Assembly: GCF_900093605.1 (NCBI RefSeq)
Contig: NZ_FLYE01000047.1
Location: 62,001-126,000, forward strand
DNA length: 64,000 nt
Reading direction: 5' to 3'
From: Candidatus Terasakiella magnetica
GTDB taxonomy: Bacteria > Pseudomonadota > Alphaproteobacteria > Rhodospirillales > Terasakiellaceae
Part shown: piece by piece, positions 1 through 8,777 of the stretch
Numbering within the stretch: the stretch's first letter is position 1
Layout: the number at the start of each line of letters is the position of its first letter
Program-made: the position numbers and the translations under genes
Notes under the pieces: model-generated
Seen by the model: the letters and a program-made list of their open reading frames with translations, nothing else
The model's database searches: none
Told to the model about the DNA's origin: nothing

Positions 1-234
1 CTGGACCAGTCCAAGGTCGGGCGTTTATCGCGAATGGATGCCTTACAAGGCCAAGCCATGGCCCTTGCCCTTGATCAACGCAGAAAGGTTGAACTCCAAC
101 GCATTGATGCGGCACTGATGCGCATTGAAAATGATGATTTTGGTTATTGCGTTTCGTGTGATGAAGAAATTGCACTAAAACGTTTGGAGTTAGATCCCGC
201 CACACCGACTTGTATCTCTTGTGCAGAAAAATAA
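1..234 (+). CDS. DksA/TraR-type zinc-finger protein, 5' end outside window
   Basis: The reading frame is open from the first base (LDQSKVGRLSRMDALQGQAM...), so the gene starts upstream and only its last 77 codons are here. The ATG at 34 is internal. The sequence reads as a DksA/TraR C4 zinc finger: CVSC, a helix with the ALKRLELDP stretch, then CISC near the C-terminus. The preceding helical part matches the short TraR/YbiI-like members. Such proteins bind the secondary channel of RNA polymerase and can act with or without ppGpp; for this short form the role is inferred. The DUF1244 gene follows 11 bp downstream, so the two are probably co-transcribed. Family confident, exact role not. Confidence 0.85.
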   Translation: MDQSKVGRLSRMDALQGQAMALALDQRRKVELQRIDAALMRIENDDFGYCVSCDEEIALKRLELDPATPTCISCAEK

Positions 235-245
235 AGGAAAAAGAA

Positions 246-560
246 ATGGACGATAAAACACGTACTGAACTTGAAGCAGCAGCTTTTCGCGGACTTGTTC
301 AGCATTTACAAAACCGAAGCGATGTTCAAAACATTGATATTATGAACTTGGCAGGCTTTTGTCGGAACTGTTTGGCAAAATGGTATAAGGCAGCCGCAAA
401 CGAACATGATGTGGAACTGAGCATGGATGATGCCAAGGAAGTGATCTATGGTATGCCTTATAGCGAATATAAAGGTAAATATCAGGAAAAAGCCAGTGAT
501 GAGCAATTGGCGAAATTTGCGGATACATCCGGTCATGCGGTGATTAAAGGGCTTGAATAA
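246..560 (+). CDS. DUF1244 family protein
   Basis: This 104-residue protein has no known function. It contains the compact motif MNLAGFCRNCLAKWY, which I recognise from the DUF1244 family, a small conserved family of alpha- and gammaproteobacteria. Two closely spaced cysteines (CRNC) suggest a metal or redox role, but that is inference. I chose the ATG at 246 because an AAAGGAAAAAG ribosome-binding sequence sits just before it; the longer frame from 210 would overlap the preceding zinc-finger gene. The stop is 3 bp from the start of nadQ, so the three genes look like one transcription unit. Confidence 0.8.
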   Translation: MDDKTRTELEAAAFRGLVQHLQNRSDVQNIDIMNLAGFCRNCLAKWYKAAANEHDVELSMDDAKEVIYGMPYSEYKGKYQEKASDEQLAKFADTSGHAVIKGLE

Positions 561-563
561 TCT

Positions 564-1595
564 ATGACAGGCTTTGGCTCTGACGATTTCAACAATGCAG
601 GGAATGTGCAAATTGGTTTGACGGCTGTTATCGTTGCGGTAACGGATGCTGAACCACGTATTCTCGTTGTGCGCAGGGTCGATCATGCTTTGGCTTCAAA
701 TGAGGCAGGGGTTGCACGCCAAGGTGAAGAGCTCAGTGAAAATACGCTGGAAGCTTTGCCTTATGGTCCGTTTTATCCAGAACATCACCGCACGCTTGAT
801 ATGGGTTTGCGCAATTGGGTGGAAGAACAGACCGAGCTTGATCTGGGCTATGTGGAACAGCTTTATACTTTTGGTGATCGTGGGCGCGATCCGCGCGAAC
901 AGGAACTGGGCGCGCGCGTGCTTTCCATTGGTTACCTCGCACTGGCGCAAGAAGCCAAGCCGTCTGGGGCGGGGGAGGCTTTATGGCAAAACTGGTATCG
1001 TTATTTCCCATGGGAAGATTGGCGCACAGGAAAACCTGCTATCATCAGTGAAGAGATTGAGCCCGGTCTTGAAAATTGGGCCGCTACTGCACCAAGCCCT
1101 GCTGAAATCCGTGAACGATTTGCCCGCATTGATGCTTGTTTTGGCTCTGAAGAAGTGCGCTGGAATGAAGACCGTGTGCTCGAGCGCTACGAGCTTCTTT
1201 ATGAAGCAGGCCTTGTAACTGAGGCGCGTCGTGATCAGGGCTTTGAAGCGAGCGTACAGGATCATAGTCACACGATGGTTTTAGATCACCGCCGGATTTT
1301 AGCCACTGCAATGGGACGTTTGCGCGGTAAGCTTAAATATCGCCCGGTGGTGTTTGAATTGGTGCCCCCGACCTTTACCTTGTTTGAGTTGCAAAAAGCG
1401 GTTGAGGCGATCACGGGCAATTTGCTTCATAAACAGAACTTTCGCCGTCTTGTGGAAAAAAGTGGTCTGGTTGAAGGTACGGGCAAATATGAAAGCCGCA
1501 CAGGCGGTCGCCCGGCTGAAACCTTCCGTTACGTGCGTGATATTTTGGCTGAACGTTTAACGGCGGGGCCAAAGCTGCCTGTAGGTAAACGTTAA
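564..1595 (+). CDS. nadQ: Nudix-like transcriptional regulator of NAD synthesis (NadQ type)
   Basis: This 343-residue protein has an N-terminal Nudix-like domain (about 15-165) without a canonical catalytic GX5EX7REUXEEXGU box. Its C-terminal part (about 235-335, KYRPVVFELVPPTFTLFELQKAVEAI) looks like a winged helix. This is the architecture of the alphaproteobacterial NAD regulator usually called NadQ (COG4111), which is predicted to control nadABC. The position fits: nadA, nadB and nadC follow in the same orientation after a 188 bp gap that carries two matching inverted repeats. By analogy with NrtR, the Nudix-like part would sense an NAD metabolite rather than hydrolyse one. Identification rests on domain layout and gene context. 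Confidence 0.75.
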   Translation: MTGFGSDDFNNAGNVQIGLTAVIVAVTDAEPRILVVRRVDHALASNEAGVARQGEELSENTLEALPYGPFYPEHHRTLDMGLRNWVEEQTELDLGYVEQLYTFGDRGRDPREQELGARVLSIGYLALAQEAKPSGAGEALWQNWYRYFPWEDWRTGKPAIISEEIEPGLENWAATAPSPAEIRERFARIDACFGSEEVRWNEDRVLERYELLYEAGLVTEARRDQGFEASVQDHSHTMVLDHRRILATAMGRLRGKLKYRPVVFELVPPTFTLFELQKAVEAITGNLLHKQNFRRLVEKSGLVEGTGKYESRTGGRPAETFRYVRDILAERLTAGPKLPVGKR

Positions 1596-1673
1596 GATAG
1601 CTCCTTATAAAAGAAACTTTTCTTTTAAATTAAGAGCTTGTTACACATTAATGACAATCATTCCAAAAAGAAC

Positions 1674-1702
1674 TTGACGATTGTGCGCTGCACGCATAAC
1701 TT
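1674..1702 (+). promoter_or_regulatory. Candidate nadA promoter
   Basis: A good -35 element (TTGACG, 1674-1679) is followed after 17 bp by a weak -10 (TAACTT, 1697-1702). The first operator-like repeat begins at the last base of the -10, which would place a repressor over the transcription start. This is read by eye; the -10 is poor, so the exact start is uncertain. Confidence 0.4.
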
Positions 1703-1720
1703 ATGCTCAAATGGAGGTTA
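1702..1720 (+). promoter_or_regulatory. Operator-like repeat 1 before nadA (putative NadQ site)
   Basis: TATGCTC, five bases, then GAGGTTA. This matches the 7-5-7 layout of the perfect repeat at 1753-1771, with the left arm identical and five of seven bases conserved in the right arm. The left arm also forms GCATAA-C-TTATGC with the bases just upstream (1694-1706). Assignment to NadQ is inferred from the neighbouring gene. Confidence 0.4.
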
Positions 1721-1752
1721 ATAAAAAAGCCTCCCTACATTTTTGCGTCAGA

Positions 1753-1771
1753 TATGCTCTTTTTGAGCATA
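1753..1771 (+). promoter_or_regulatory. Operator-like perfect inverted repeat before nadA (putative NadQ site)
   Basis: TATGCTC-TTTTT-GAGCATA is a perfect 7-bp inverted repeat with a 5-base spacer. It lies 12 bp before the nadA start and overlaps the upstream side of the AAGGAG ribosome-binding site. It sits 51 bp, about five helical turns, from the related repeat at 1702-1720. Two same-face copies beside the nadA promoter fit a repressor such as NadQ. Confidence 0.5.
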
Positions 1772-1783
1772 AGGAGCTTTGAG

Positions 1784-2803
1784 ATGAATGTCGCAGCCCA
1801 AAAGGCCTATGAAGAATTTGAATTTACTGCTGAAATCGCTGAGCGTATGGCCCCTGTCTATGAGCGGGTAAAAAGCCATATCACAGCGGAAGAATGGCCT
1901 GTGATTGCACCCTATGTGGATGAGATCATTCGCTTGAAGAAAGAACGCAATGCAGTGATTCTTGCCCATAACTATCAGACTCGTGATATTTTTCACTGTG
2001 TATCTGATATCGTTGGGGACTCTTTGGCTTTGGCTGTTAAAGCAAAAGAAGTTGATGCCGATGTGATGGTGGTTTGTGGTGTGCATTTCATGGCCGAAAC
2101 TGCCAAGTTGCTGAACCCATCTAAAAAAGTTTTGATCCCTGACCCTGAAGCAGGTTGTTCACTGGCTGAATCAATCACGGGCGCAGATGTGCAAAAACTG
2201 CGCGAAGATAACCCCGGTGTGCCGATCTGCACGTATGTGAATACATCTGCTGATGTGAAGGCGCATGTGGATATTTGCTGTACCTCAGCCAATGCCAAGA
2301 AGGTTGTCGAATCCCTTGGTAGCGATAAAGTGCTGTTGATCCCGGATCAGTTCTTGGCAGCCAATGTTGCCAAAACAACAGATGTTGAGATTTTGACTTG
2401 GGCGGGCCAATGTGAAGTGCATGAGCTTTACCGCAAAGAAGATATTCAGCAAATCCGCAAAGACCATCCTGAATGTGTGATCCTTGCCCACCCAGAATGC
2501 CCACCTGATGTGTTGGATGAGGCTGACTTTTCTGGCTCCACTACAGGCATGGCGGATTATGTGAAAGAAAAAAAGCCTGAATTGGTCGCCTTGATCACAG
2601 AATGTTCCATGTCCGATAATATCCGTGCAGATTGCCCAGATAGTGAATTCATTATGTCTTGTTCCATGTGTCCGCATATGAAAAAGATCACCTTGCAGAA
2701 AATTGTTGATTGTCTGCGTGATATGTCAAATGAAGTCTTTGTGGATGATGCGATTGCCAAGCCTGCACGCGCTTCTATTGAAGCTATGATTTCAGCGAGC
2801 TAA
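1784..2803 (+). CDS. nadA: Quinolinate synthase A
   Basis: NadA condenses iminoaspartate with dihydroxyacetone phosphate to give quinolinate, using a [4Fe-4S] cluster. The 339-residue protein has the family sequence AVILAHNYQ near residue 58. Candidate cluster cysteines lie in [11 protein letters not shown] (Cys98), HPEC (Cys239) and CSMCP (Cys293/296). The ATG at 1784 is preferred because AAGGAGCTTTGAG precedes it. A start at 1703 is in frame but would place coding sequence across the promoter and both operator-like repeats. nadB begins 12 bp after the stop, giving the usual nadA-nadB-nadC operon. Confidence 0.95.
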   Translation: MNVAAQKAYEEFEFTAEIAERMAPVYERVKSHITAEEWPVIAPYVDEIIRLKKERNAVILAHNYQTRDIFHCVSDIVGDSLALAVKAKEVDADVMVVCGVHFMAETAKLLNPSKKVLIPDPEAGCSLAESITGADVQKLREDNPGVPICTYVNTSADVKAHVDICCTSANAKKVVESLGSDKVLLIPDQFLAANVAKTTDVEILTWAGQCEVHELYRKEDIQQIRKDHPECVILAHPECPPDVLDEADFSGSTTGMADYVKEKKPELVALITECSMSDNIRADCPDSEFIMSCSMCPHMKKITLQKIVDCLRDMSNEVFVDDAIAKPARASIEAMISAS

Positions 2804-2815
2804 CGAACCTTCGTG

Positions 2816-4396
2816 ATGGAACAGGTCTCTACAGACGTTCTAATTATCGGTGCTGGGGCTGCGGGCCTTGTCAGCGCGCTTGACCTTCAAGGGCTTGATA
2901 TTACCTTGATGGCAAAAGCCCCTGTGGGCGAGGGCTCAAGCAGTGCGTGGGCGCAAGGTGGTATTGCAGCGGCCATGGGTGATAAAGACCACCCTGAACA
3001 TCATAAAAAAGATACCCTTGATGTGGGGGTTGAGCTTTCTTGTGAAAAAGCTGCTCATACCATCACCCATGAAGGGCCTGAGCTGATTGACGCCCTCATA
3101 AAATGGGGGGTTAATTTTGATTGCTGTGATGAAGGTAATTTGCGCTTAGGGCGCGAAGCCGCCCATTCTTTTCGCCGTATTCTCCATGCCAATGGGGATA
3201 GCACAGGTAAGGAAATTATGCGCGCGCTTGGTCAAGCTTTGATGCATACCTCCAATATTAACGTTATGGAAAACTGTCAGGCCTATGAGCTGATTGTGGA
3301 ACATAATCGTGTTAAAGGTGCCTTTGCCAAAGATGCTTTTGGGCAGGATGTTTTGGTCAAGGCTAATGCAGTTGTTCTTGCAACAGGGGGCATTGGTGGC
3401 CTGTTTGGCTATACGACAAATCCTGAAGAAGCCTGTGGTGAAGGTCTTGCTATGGCGGCGCAAGCTGGTGCGCGTTTGGCCGATTTGGAATTTGTACAGT
3501 TTCACCCCACCGCCATTGATGTGGGCCTTAAACCCATGCCTCTTGCGACCGAAGCTTTGCGCGGTGAAGGCGCTCATTTGATTGATGGCCGCGGCATTCG
3601 CTTTATGCCAGCCGTGCATAAAGATGCAGAACTTGCCCCACGTGATGTGGTTGCGCGTGCCATTTGGCGCCGTGTTAAAAATGGCGAAAAAATCTTTCTT
3701 GATGCCACAAAGGTTGTGGGCCAAGACTTTCCAGAACGTTTTCCAACCGTATGGGGCTATTGCCGCGATGCTGGCCTTGACCCACGGGTTGAACCCATTC
3801 CCATTACACCAGCTGCGCATTATCACATGGGTGGCATTGATGTGGACCTTAAAGGGCGCAGTAGTCTTTATGGTCTTTGGGCTGTGGGTGAGGTTGCCTG
3901 TACAGGTGTGCATGGGGCCAACCGATTGGCGAGTAATTCTTTGTTAGAAGCCGTTGTCATGGGGCGGCGTGTGGCAAAAGATATTTTGATGAAATCACAG
4001 GGCGATGCTTTATCAACACAGGTGGCGCCAACAGGGAGTGGCTCTGTTGATTTAACCGGTCAACTTGCCAGTCTGCTTTATCGCGCCTGTGGTGTTGAGA
4101 GAAATGAGGCAGGCCTTTATGAGGCTCTGGCCCAAGTGGTCAGCTGGGAAGGGCGCAAGGCAAGCTTTAGCCCGCTCTTTAAAAATCGCCTCATCACCGC
4201 GAAAATGATTTTGGTTTCTGCATTGGAGCGCTGCGAAAGTCGTGGCGGTCATTTTAGAAGTGACTATCCAGAAACCGACAGTAAACAGGCGCAACGCCAT
4301 AAAACAACTTTACGAGAGGTCGATGCATTTATTCGCGGCCTTAATCTCGGAACCGATTTACAAGGGACAGTAAACTCATGTCAGAAGCCGGCGTAA
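2816..4396 (+). CDS. nadB: L-aspartate oxidase
   Basis: NadB is a flavoprotein that oxidises L-aspartate to iminoaspartate, the substrate of NadA. The protein (526 residues from the ATG at 2816) shows an N-terminal FAD-binding Rossmann motif (IGAGAAGLVSAL) and the family segment GSSSAWAQGGIAAAM. The substrate-site region EFVQFHPTA and the late motif GANRLASNSLLE are typical of the succinate dehydrogenase/aspartate oxidase family. A GTG one codon before the ATG is an equally possible start; neither has a strong ribosome-binding site. The last 19 bases overlap nadC, consistent with translational coupling. Confidence 0.95.
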   Translation: MEQVSTDVLIIGAGAAGLVSALDLQGLDITLMAKAPVGEGSSSAWAQGGIAAAMGDKDHPEHHKKDTLDVGVELSCEKAAHTITHEGPELIDALIKWGVNFDCCDEGNLRLGREAAHSFRRILHANGDSTGKEIMRALGQALMHTSNINVMENCQAYELIVEHNRVKGAFAKDAFGQDVLVKANAVVLATGGIGGLFGYTTNPEEACGEGLAMAAQAGARLADLEFVQFHPTAIDVGLKPMPLATEALRGEGAHLIDGRGIRFMPAVHKDAELAPRDVVARAIWRRVKNGEKIFLDATKVVGQDFPERFPTVWGYCRDAGLDPRVEPIPITPAAHYHMGGIDVDLKGRSSLYGLWAVGEVACTGVHGANRLASNSLLEAVVMGRRVAKDILMKSQGDALSTQVAPTGSGSVDLTGQLASLLYRACGVERNEAGLYEALAQVVSWEGRKASFSPLFKNRLITAKMILVSALERCESRGGHFRSDYPETDSKQAQRHKTTLREVDAFIRGLNLGTDLQGTVNSCQKPA

Positions 4397-5238
4397 AAGT
4401 AGAACCTCTTTCTCCTATCCTTATTGAACCAAGCGTTCGTGCTGCCTTGGCAGAAGATTTGGGCCGTGGTGGTGATCTTACAACCGACATTGTTATTGAT
4501 GATGATGCTTGGGTGAAAGCTTCCATAAATGCACGCCAAGTTGGTGCGCTTAGCGGAATTGATATTGCAGAAATGGCCTTTGATCTGGTTGACCCACGTG
4601 TGGATATGGAAGTCTATATCGCCGATGGCGGACGGGTTGAACCGGGCGATACGGTCTGTGTTTTAGAAGGTCCAGCCCGTGCAATCCTGACCGGGGAACG
4701 TGTGGCGTTAAACTATCTTGGTCACCTCTCTGGTATTGCTTCTGAAACCCGCAAAATCGTTGATGCGGTGGCAGGCACCAAAGCGCGCATCACCTGTACG
4801 CGCAAAACCACACCGGGCCTGCGTGCCTTTGAAAAATATGCCGTTCGTTGCGGTGGGGGCTTTAACCACCGTTTTGGGCTTGATGATGGCTTGATGATTA
4901 AAGACAATCATATTGCTGCCTGTGGCGGAATTACCCAAGCTATTGAACGTGCAAAAAGCAAAGTCGGCCATATGGTAAAGATTGAGCTGGAGGTTGATGA
5001 TTTAACCCAGCTTGAAGAAGGTTTAAAAGCAGGCGCGGATGTGATCTTGTTGGATAATATGGGCCCTGACATGCTGAAAGACGCCGTTAAAATGATTGAT
5101 GGTCGCGCCGTTGCTGAAGCTTCTGGTGGCGTGACATTGGAAACGGCCCCCGCCATTGCACAAAGTGGTGTGGACGTCATTTCTGTTGGATGGCTCACCC
5201 ATAGTGCGCCTTGTCTTGATTTAGGTATGGATTTTTAA
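4378..5238 (+). CDS. nadC: Nicotinate-nucleotide pyrophosphorylase (carboxylating)
   Basis: NadC converts quinolinate and PRPP to nicotinate mononucleotide, the last of the three dedicated de novo NAD steps. The 286-residue length is normal. Diagnostic segments include ALAEDLGRGGDLTTD, the TRKTTPGLRAFEKYAV active-site stretch, GGGFNHRFGLDDGLMIKDNH and the C-terminal EASGGV and VDVISVGWLTHS of the type II phosphoribosyltransferase barrel. The start lies inside the end of nadB, so the two are probably translated together. A 56 bp gap separates it from the rhodanese gene. Confidence 0.95.
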   Translation: MSEAGVKVEPLSPILIEPSVRAALAEDLGRGGDLTTDIVIDDDAWVKASINARQVGALSGIDIAEMAFDLVDPRVDMEVYIADGGRVEPGDTVCVLEGPARAILTGERVALNYLGHLSGIASETRKIVDAVAGTKARITCTRKTTPGLRAFEKYAVRCGGGFNHRFGLDDGLMIKDNHIAACGGITQAIERAKSKVGHMVKIELEVDDLTQLEEGLKAGADVILLDNMGPDMLKDAVKMIDGRAVAEASGGVTLETAPAIAQSGVDVISVGWLTHSAPCLDLGMDF

Positions 5239-5294
5239 TTGATTTCTTGAAGATGCGTTATTAAATTAGAAATAACTGATAATTGGAGTTTACG

Positions 5295-5603
5295 ATGAGT
5301 GACGCGTTACCTTTTGAAATTGATGTCTTAACATTAAAGAAATACCAAGACGATAATCACGACCATGTGGTTTTAGATGTGCGCGAACCGGCTGAAATCG
5401 CGTCTCATGCTTTTGAAGGTGCGCTTGAAATTCCTATGAATGAAGTGCCACAAGATATTGATTCAATTCCAAAAAATAAGACTGTTGTGGTGATGTGCCA
5501 TCTTGGGGGGCGCTCCATGCAGGTTACAGGATGGTTGCGCCAGCAAGGTTATGAGAATGTCACAAACTTGCGTGGCGGCATCGAAGCCTGGTCACAAATG
5601 TGA
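5295..5603 (+). CDS. Rhodanese-like domain protein
   Basis: A single rhodanese domain of 102 residues, probably a cytoplasmic sulfur-carrier or sulfurtransferase. The CDC25/rhodanese signature LDVREPAEIASHAFEGALEIP is near residues 27-47. The active-site cysteine is Cys68 in the loop CHLGGR, followed by RGGIEAW at the C-terminus. The ATG at 5295 is favoured because TTGGAG sits seven bases ahead; a TTG at 5283 is in frame. It lies behind nadABC, so it could help build or repair the NadA iron-sulfur cluster, but this is guesswork from position. Confidence 0.85.
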   Translation: MSDALPFEIDVLTLKKYQDDNHDHVVLDVREPAEIASHAFEGALEIPMNEVPQDIDSIPKNKTVVVMCHLGGRSMQVTGWLRQQGYENVTNLRGGIEAWSQM

Positions 5604-5664
5604 TGTGCTACATTTGGGTATATGTATAAATACGTGATCCATATGAGCTAATACCTAGAGGTAA

Positions 5665-5694
5665 TTGCATACTAACTGGTTAACCCCCTATAAT
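5665..5694 (+). promoter_or_regulatory. Candidate sigma-70 promoter of the chemoreceptor gene
   Basis: TTGCAT (5665-5670), an 18 bp spacer and a perfect TATAAT (5689-5694) lie 30 bp before the chemoreceptor start. An AAGGGGGG ribosome-binding site follows. Good consensus match, read by eye. Confidence 0.5.
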
Positions 5695-5723
5695 GGATAA
5701 TAAAATAATAAGGGGGGCAATAT

Positions 5724-7820
5724 ATGTCTTTTATTCAGAATATGACGATCAAGGCTATTGGTCTGATCATACCAAGTCTACTTGCCTTTTTAATGGTGGC
5801 AGGAACAGGGGCTTCTATTTACCTGTTAAGCTTCATGTCAGATGTTGCTGATCGCAAGGAACTTGAGACAATCGTCTCAGGTGTACAGGACCTTGGTGAT
5901 ATTCTTACCGCAGCGAGTGTTCTTTACTCGTTGATGCTGCTTTCACTTTTGCTCTTCTTTATCTGGTTTACACGGGTTCGTCTGCTGTCCCCTATTACAG
6001 ATATCCGAAACGTGATGAATGAATTGAGCAAGGGCAATAACGAGGTCTCTATTCCACGCACGCATCAGCAAGATGAAATCGGCTCTATGGCCCGCACCCT
6101 TGAGGTCTTTAAGACCAACGCCAATGAATTGCGCGGTGTGGAAGTTCTCAAGGCGGAAAAAGACCGTGAAGTAGCGCTTAAGCGTGAGATGATGTCTTTA
6201 TCAGATGCGCTTGAAGGTGAAGTGAATGGCACTGTTGCCGAAGCTGTTCGCCAAAGCCAGACGTTGCAAACCGCAACACAAGATGCCATTAACGCCACAA
6301 CGGATGTGGAAGAACAATCTAATAGTGCAGCATCTTCTGCTGAGCAGGCTTCTGAAAATGTGCAGGCTGTAGCCGCCGCCACTGAAGAGCTTGCCGCTTC
6401 CAGTCGTGAAATTGCCACTCAGATGTCGCGCACAACCTTGATTGCGAGCGAAGCGGTTGATCAATCTTCCCAAGCCACAACAACGGTTAATGACCTGTTG
6501 TCTGCAACACAGAAGATTGGCGAAATTGTTAATCTGATTAATACGATTGCTGAACAGACAAACCTGTTGGCCCTTAACGCAACCATTGAAGCCTCGCGCG
6601 CGGGGGATGCGGGTAAAGGTTTTGCGGTTGTTGCAAGTGAAGTAAAAACACTAGCCAATCAAACAGCCCAAGCCACTGATGAAATCCGCACGCAGATTTT
6701 AAGCGTGCAGGATATGACCGAAGGCGCGGCAAAATCCATCAAGGTGGTTTCTGATACAATTGATGAAATTAATTCGATCTCTGTCAATATCGCAGGCGCT
6801 GTTGAACAGCAAGAAGCCAGTACCCAAGAAATCAGCTCTAATGCCCAGACTGCTGCGGATAACACCCGTGGGGTATCAGAACGCGTCGGTGTGATCCTTG
6901 ATAAATCTGCTGAAGTGGGTGAAGTGACTAATCTTGTTCGCTCATCTTCTGGTGAAGTGATGACCATGCTTCAAGATATGGTGGATCGCTTTAAGATCAT
7001 TATGGAAAGTTCTGATGTTTCTGCCCATCATATGCGTACAGCGGATGCTCAAGAAAAAGGTCAACTAACCCTTTATGGGGAAACCGTTGATTATACAGTG
7101 CTGACCTTAACGCAAAAAAGTGCGGTTATGCGCTTAAGTGGTGGCAAGGCAAAGGTTGGTGATGAAGTGAGCTTTGACCTTGAAAATGTCGGCTTTATGT
7201 GTGCTGAGGTCGTGGAAGTTGATGGTTTGCAAATCAGCGTTAATTTCGAGCTTGATGATTATCTTAATATCCGCCTTGGGGATTATCTCTACGGTCATGA
7301 AGCCATGGACCAGCCCTTTGTGGAGGAAGTTCAATCACGTGCAAAACAGATTGAATTGGCCTTGGAGAAAGAAATCGATAGCGGCAATATCTCAATTGAA
7401 GACCTGTTTGATGAAAACTACGAAGAGATTGCGGGTACGGACCCACTGCAACATATGACTAAATTTGTCAGTATTACGGATCGTGTCTTTACACCGATTG
7501 CAGAACCTGCTCTTGATTTTGATGATCGTGTGGGGTTCTGTGTGGCGGCGAACCTTGAAGGGTTTATTCCAACTCATAACAAAATCTATTCTGAGCAACA
7601 AGGTTCAGACCCGGTTTGGAACAATGCCCATTGCCGTAATCGTCGTTTCTTCAAAGATCGCACCTGTTTTGCAGCCGCGCGCAATGAAGAACCTTATCTC
7701 TTGCAGACATATTTACGTGATATGGGTGGGGGCAACGTCATCATTATGAAGGATGTTTCTGCACCGATTAACGTGAAGGGACGTCACTGGGGCGGCTTGC
7801 GCCTCGGTTATAAAATGTAG
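5724..7820 (+). CDS. Methyl-accepting chemotaxis protein with PilZ-like and C-terminal sensor-like domains
   Basis: A 698-residue chemoreceptor. Two transmembrane helices (about 10-37 and 61-82) enclose only some 25 residues, so there is no periplasmic sensory domain. A HAMP domain (about 83-136) leads into the coiled signalling domain, with the conserved kinase-contacting tip ([19 protein letters not shown], near 275). After it comes a PilZ-like beta segment (about 440-525) in which I cannot see the usual RxxxR and D/NxSxxG c-di-GMP motifs. The last 130 residues form a Cache/PAS-like domain with the [21 protein letters not shown] and HWGGLRLGY segments found at the C-terminus of many marine chemoreceptors. 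Sensing is therefore probably cytoplasmic. Confidence 0.9.
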   Translation: MSFIQNMTIKAIGLIIPSLLAFLMVAGTGASIYLLSFMSDVADRKELETIVSGVQDLGDILTAASVLYSLMLLSLLLFFIWFTRVRLLSPITDIRNVMNELSKGNNEVSIPRTHQQDEIGSMARTLEVFKTNANELRGVEVLKAEKDREVALKREMMSLSDALEGEVNGTVAEAVRQSQTLQTATQDAINATTDVEEQSNSAASSAEQASENVQAVAAATEELAASSREIATQMSRTTLIASEAVDQSSQATTTVNDLLSATQKIGEIVNLINTIAEQTNLLALNATIEASRAGDAGKGFAVVASEVKTLANQTAQATDEIRTQILSVQDMTEGAAKSIKVVSDTIDEINSISVNIAGAVEQQEASTQEISSNAQTAADNTRGVSERVGVILDKSAEVGEVTNLVRSSSGEVMTMLQDMVDRFKIIMESSDVSAHHMRTADAQEKGQLTLYGETVDYTVLTLTQKSAVMRLSGGKAKVGDEVSFDLENVGFMCAEVVEVDGLQISVNFELDDYLNIRLGDYLYGHEAMDQPFVEEVQSRAKQIELALEKEIDSGNISIEDLFDENYEEIAGTDPLQHMTKFVSITDRVFTPIAEPALDFDDRVGFCVAANLEGFIPTHNKIYSEQQGSDPVWNNAHCRNRRFFKDRTCFAAARNEEPYLLQTYLRDMGGGNVIIMKDVSAPINVKGRHWGGLRLGYKM

Positions 7821-7825
7821 TTCGT

Positions 7826-7855
7826 CTTAATATGTATTTTATAAATACTATTAAG
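7826..7855. repeat. 13-bp inverted repeat after the chemoreceptor gene
   Basis: CTTAATA-T-GTATTT, loop TAT, AAATAC-TATTAAG: a 13-bp stem with one bulged T. It begins 5 bp after the chemoreceptor stop and has no T-run on either side. It may be an RNA 3' end structure or an operator for the binding-protein gene at 7923. Confidence 0.45.
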
Positions 7856-7922
7856 GGAATTGACCAAGGTGTTAATCGCTTCTAACATTATGATGTGATT
7901 AAGGTAAATTAAGGGCGCTGCT

Positions 7923-8771
7923 ATGAAATATTCGACATTGGCTTTTTTGCTGTTTGGTATTGTACTGTTTAAAAGTGCAGCTAGTTTTGCAGAAGAAAAG
8001 CCGCTCAAGATATGTACGGAATCATGGCCGCCTTATTACGCCTTGAAAGATGATCAAGGCGAGGCTCAGGGGATTGCAGTTGATATTGCAAAAGAAATTG
8101 CCCAACGTCTCAACCGTCCTTTAAGTTTTGATATTATTCCCTTTAACCGTTGTTTAGCTGGCGTTGAAAAGGGCGGCTATGACGGTATTGTCGGGGTGAC
8201 ACCCTATGATGAAGGTGTCATTGTTGGTAAAAATCACGCGCTCTTTTGGGTGATGACAGCTTATGTTCATAGTGCTGATCCCATAGAGCGTTTCACCTCC
8301 CTTGACGATTTCAACGGCAAGACATGGTTGAAAATCGACACGTATGAATATCCAGAAGAAATTTCCAATTTTAAGGGTTGGAATGTCATGAACTTTCGTG
8401 ACAAATCTGATACGCAGGAAGATGATTACCGTGGCTTTATGATGGTGCATCACAAGCGTGCAGATGTGTATCTGGAAGATTATTTCTGGGCGCAGAATGC
8501 CTTAAAAGACAAGAGCTATGCGGTGCGCGCCTTGATGCCCCCTGTGATGGTTGACCCGCAATATGTGGGCTTTAGCGAGAAAAATAAGCCTTTGGCTGTT
8601 TTGTGGGACAAAAACCTTGGGCGTTTATTGGCTGAAGGTACAGTGGATAAAATTTATAAAAACTGGACAGGTCAAACGCTCAAAGAATTTGCCGATAAAT
8701 TTGGTGTTGAGAACCCAGCAGGTAACGTCAATATCACAACGGGTGTCACAAGATTGGGCAATGGCGTATAA
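7923..8771 (+). CDS. Periplasmic substrate-binding protein (SBP_bac_3 type)
   Basis: A 282-residue exported protein. Residues 1-23 form a signal peptide (MKYSTLAFLLFGIVLFKSA, cleaved near SFA). The mature part begins with the family-3 solute-binding pattern: KICTESWPPYY, then GIAVDIAKEIAQRL, PFNRCLAGVEKGGYDGIVGV and a late W-x-K-N/GRLLAEGTVDKIYKNW. No transporter membrane or ATPase subunits are adjacent, and the chemoreceptor lies just upstream. It may therefore be a stand-alone binding or signalling protein rather than part of an ABC importer. The ligand cannot be read from the sequence; such proteins usually bind amino acids or related polar compounds. Confidence 0.85.
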   Translation: MKYSTLAFLLFGIVLFKSAASFAEEKPLKICTESWPPYYALKDDQGEAQGIAVDIAKEIAQRLNRPLSFDIIPFNRCLAGVEKGGYDGIVGVTPYDEGVIVGKNHALFWVMTAYVHSADPIERFTSLDDFNGKTWLKIDTYEYPEEISNFKGWNVMNFRDKSDTQEDDYRGFMMVHHKRADVYLEDYFWAQNALKDKSYAVRALMPPVMVDPQYVGFSEKNKPLAVLWDKNLGRLLAEGTVDKIYKNWTGQTLKEFADKFGVENPAGNVNITTGVTRLGNGV

Positions 8772-8777
8772 AGCGCG

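Noticed and set aside
1703-1783. Longer nadA start at ATG 1703
   Set aside because: It would put coding sequence across the promoter region and both operator-like repeats, and the AAGGAG site points to 1784.
3146-3913. 255-codon minus-strand frame inside nadB
   Set aside because: Antisense shadow of a well-conserved gene; no family resemblance or ribosome-binding site.
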